A stretch of DNA of 64,000 bases, taken from contig NZ_RAQH01000001.1 in assembly GCF_003610695.1 (NCBI RefSeq), forward strand, positions 372,001 to 436,000, written 5' to 3'. Within the stretch, counting starts at the first letter, position 1. Each line of letters starts with the position of its first letter. Of this stretch, positions 62,519 to 64,000 are shown piece after piece. The stretch comes from Epilithonimonas arachidiradicis (GTDB taxonomy: Bacteria > Bacteroidota > Bacteroidia > Flavobacteriales > Weeksellaceae). The translations under genes were made by a program, and so were the position numbers. A model generated the notes under the pieces. It did no database searches. It was given only the letters and a program-made list of their open reading frames with translations, and was not told where the DNA came from.

Positions 62519-63628
62519 TTAATTTACAAAAGGTTTGATAATGCCTGATTTGCTATCGCGCTCCATTTTGTAGCCCAAATTATAGGTTATGCCAACGCCA
62601 AGTGTTTGTTTTCTCTGCAGTTTCTGGATCTGATCGTGGTCATACATCAGATCTAATGTTACAACAGTGGTGATGTATTTATTAAACTTCAGGTTCAGGC
62701 TTCCGCTGTAGTTGATATCGACTCTTTCAGAATGCTGGAGATAATTGGTAAAGAAATTAATTTGATTGACGTAAGTCGCATCTTTGAATAATTTGATTTT
62801 ATAAAGAACATTCAGCATCGCACCAAGCTCCGCTCTCATGCTTTGACCGTCTCTTTCCAAACCATAGTTACCGGCTGTCTGAAGTTTTTTATCAAGGACA
62901 AAAGTGAATTTCCCATTCGCAGGCCTTAGAATTACCTGGAAATTTTCATTCGGATTATAAGAGACACCAATACCGATGTTAAGATATCCCGGTGCCATAA
63001 ATTTTGAAATTCTGTCATCGAAAACCGGATCCGGCGTATTGGAATAATTGTATCCAGCGGTAAACTGTGACAGGAACTGGAAACCTGTTGACAAATAATA
63101 ATGCTGCGCCAACTCATAGCCGTAGTTGGTCATAATGTTGATGTAATCATCTGTCTTTCTCGTAGATTGACCTGTAGAGGACACAAAACCATAACCCAGC
63201 TGGATATTATTATCAAGGTAATGTTTATCTTTTTTATAGACGATATTGTAATTCGCTTTCCCGATAACGCCAATATTATTATTACCTCCAGCATACCAGT
63301 TGGCGAATGAAGACTGGTTAAAAACCAGACTGTTCTGACCAAAGATAAACCAGCGTTTCAAAGTCGGCAAAGTTAAGATAGAAGAAGGTGTGATAGGCCC
63401 GGAATCATCTCCACCGGGAACTATAACAATTGTGTTGTTCAGCTTGACAGAATCTTTTTTGATACGTTTGATGTCAATTATTCTCGGATTAGAAAGACTG
63501 TCAAGATCTATAGCCGTAGAATCCCATTTTTTTTGATTAATCGAATCAATTATTTTTTGATAATCAGTCACTTGAGCTTGAGATAAAAAGCCCATCACAA
63601 TACAAAATAACGCCAATACCTTTTTCAT
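62519..63628 (-). CDS. DUF3078 outer-membrane protein (copy 2)
   Basis: 369 aa from the ATG at 63628; a GTG two codons upstream is less likely. Signal peptide ends at FLSQAQ. An extra N-terminal segment (about 25-95) absent from copy 1 contains LDSLSNPRIIDIKRIKKDSV. The barrel part closely parallels the paralogue (WFIFGQNSLVFNQSSFANWYAGGNNN, RPANGKFTFVLDKKLQTAGNYGL). Function unknown. Transcribed before copy 1, with 49 bases between. Confidence 0.85.
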   Translation of the reverse strand: MKKVLALFCIVMGFLSQAQVTDYQKIIDSINQKKWDSTAIDLDSLSNPRIIDIKRIKKDSVKLNNTIVIVPGGDDSGPITPSSILTLPTLKRWFIFGQNSLVFNQSSFANWYAGGNNNIGVIGKANYNIVYKKDKHYLDNNIQLGYGFVSSTGQSTRKTDDYINIMTNYGYELAQHYYLSTGFQFLSQFTAGYNYSNTPDPVFDDRISKFMAPGYLNIGIGVSYNPNENFQVILRPANGKFTFVLDKKLQTAGNYGLERDGQSMRAELGAMLNVLYKIKLFKDATYVNQINFFTNYLQHSERVDINYSGSLNLKFNKYITTVVTLDLMYDHDQIQKLQRKQTLGVGITYNLGYKMERDSKSGIIKPFVN

Positions 63629-63771
63629 TAACACCTAATTTTCAACAAAAATAATAAAACTAAATTTTGCAAAATCTGACTTTATAACCAAATTCTTATC
63701 AATCATCAGAATTTTTACAGACAAAATTACCTTTTCTGGAAATTGGCTGTAAAATTGTGAATCTATAATTA

Positions 63772-64000
63772 ATGTTTTTAAAATATCTAAATCTCAGATC
63801 GTTTTTGGTTCCAATCATTATGCTGGGATTGATGTGGAGCTGCTTTTTGCTTCAGAATCTTGGTTTTTTCGAAGGTTGTAACGGTGCTATCATTCCACTC
63901 CTACCACAGGGGCTGAAGGGCATCGTCTTCGCTCCACTGCTGCATGGTAATCTGGATCACATCTTAGGTAATTCTTTGCCAATGGCGGTTTTGCTATTCT
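63772..64000 (+). CDS. Rhomboid-family intramembrane protease, N-terminal part
   Basis: Partial: 76 codons to the window edge. Starts MFLKYLNLRSFLVPIMLGLM, a hydrophobic first segment, and contains LHGNLDHILGNSLPMAVLLF, the HxxxxHxxxN pattern of rhomboid proteases (second and later helices). The catalytic GxSG and second His lie beyond the window. Rhomboids cut transmembrane proteins inside the bilayer. Classification rests on the HxxxxHxxxN segment. Confidence 0.78.
   Translation, partial: MFLKYLNLRSFLVPIIMLGLMWSCFLLQNLGFFEGCNGAIIPLLPQGLKGIVFAPLLHGNLDHILGNSLPMAVLLF

Overview
The window looks like a chromosomal segment of a low-G+C flavobacterium of the Chryseobacterium/Weeksellaceae type. 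The evidence is: Bacteroidota-style promoters (TTG or TTTG about 17-23 bases before TAnnTTTG) with few clear Shine-Dalgarno sites; family signatures such as DUF3078, DUF4271 next to hemD, DUF6266 and DUF2797; many small lipoproteins; and closest resemblance of the housekeeping proteins to that group. No rRNA, tRNA, CRISPR array, prophage or intact insertion sequence was seen.

Layout. 1-1408 (minus): cytochrome bd oxidase (cydA, start of cydB). 1.4-1.85 kb: a repeat-bearing intergenic region. 1.85-9.95 kb (plus): TerC-type transporter, pgi, folD-queE, a sugar-phosphate transferase, MlaE/MlaF lipid ABC transporter and a small beta-barrel. 10.2-19.3 kb: AraC regulator, M48 lipoprotein peptidase, thiL, thioesterase, HI0933-type flavoprotein, a run of small lipoprotein and membrane genes ending in a YARHG protein, two thioredoxin-fold proteins and small secreted proteins. 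19.3-29.1 kb: mutS, JmjC-like protein, MBL-rhodanese persulfide-type enzyme plus thioredoxin, nitrilase-family amidase, L,D-transpeptidase-like protein and a two-component system. 29.3-34.3 kb: small conserved proteins, oligopeptidase B, hemD and a DUF4271 membrane protein.

34.3-36.4 kb is the accessory patch. It holds a decayed IS1-like transposase fragment, a frameshifted secretion-type gene remnant, a second inverted copy of the iterated TTGTATATCC element found at 1.6 kb, a degenerate tandem array of composite repeats, and a DUF6266 gene. 36.6-40.1 kb is a carbonic anhydrase / small secreted protein / SulP transporter / carbonic anhydrase cluster, probably for bicarbonate supply. 40.1-46.6 kb (minus): pth, two surface or exported proteins of unknown role, a ParE/RelE-type toxin-antitoxin pair and mfd. 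46.7-52.6 kb: exported proteins including a lysine-rich repeat protein, an AsmA-like protein, DUF2797 and a nucleotide-sugar epimerase. 52.7-61.5 kb (plus): DUF2795, secA, a TonB-dependent receptor with a PepSY membrane protein (iron uptake), a ROK sugar kinase and an MsrA lipoprotein. 61.6-63.6 kb (minus): two tandem DUF3078 proteins. The window ends in the start of a rhomboid-family protease.

I did not find a clearly new multi-gene defence or biosynthetic system. The best leads are the paired TTGTATATCC elements, the repeat junkyard at 34.4-35.7 kb, promoters placed so close to start codons that the mRNAs may be leaderless, and two enzymes whose usual cysteines are missing (first rhodanese domain; ROK kinase).
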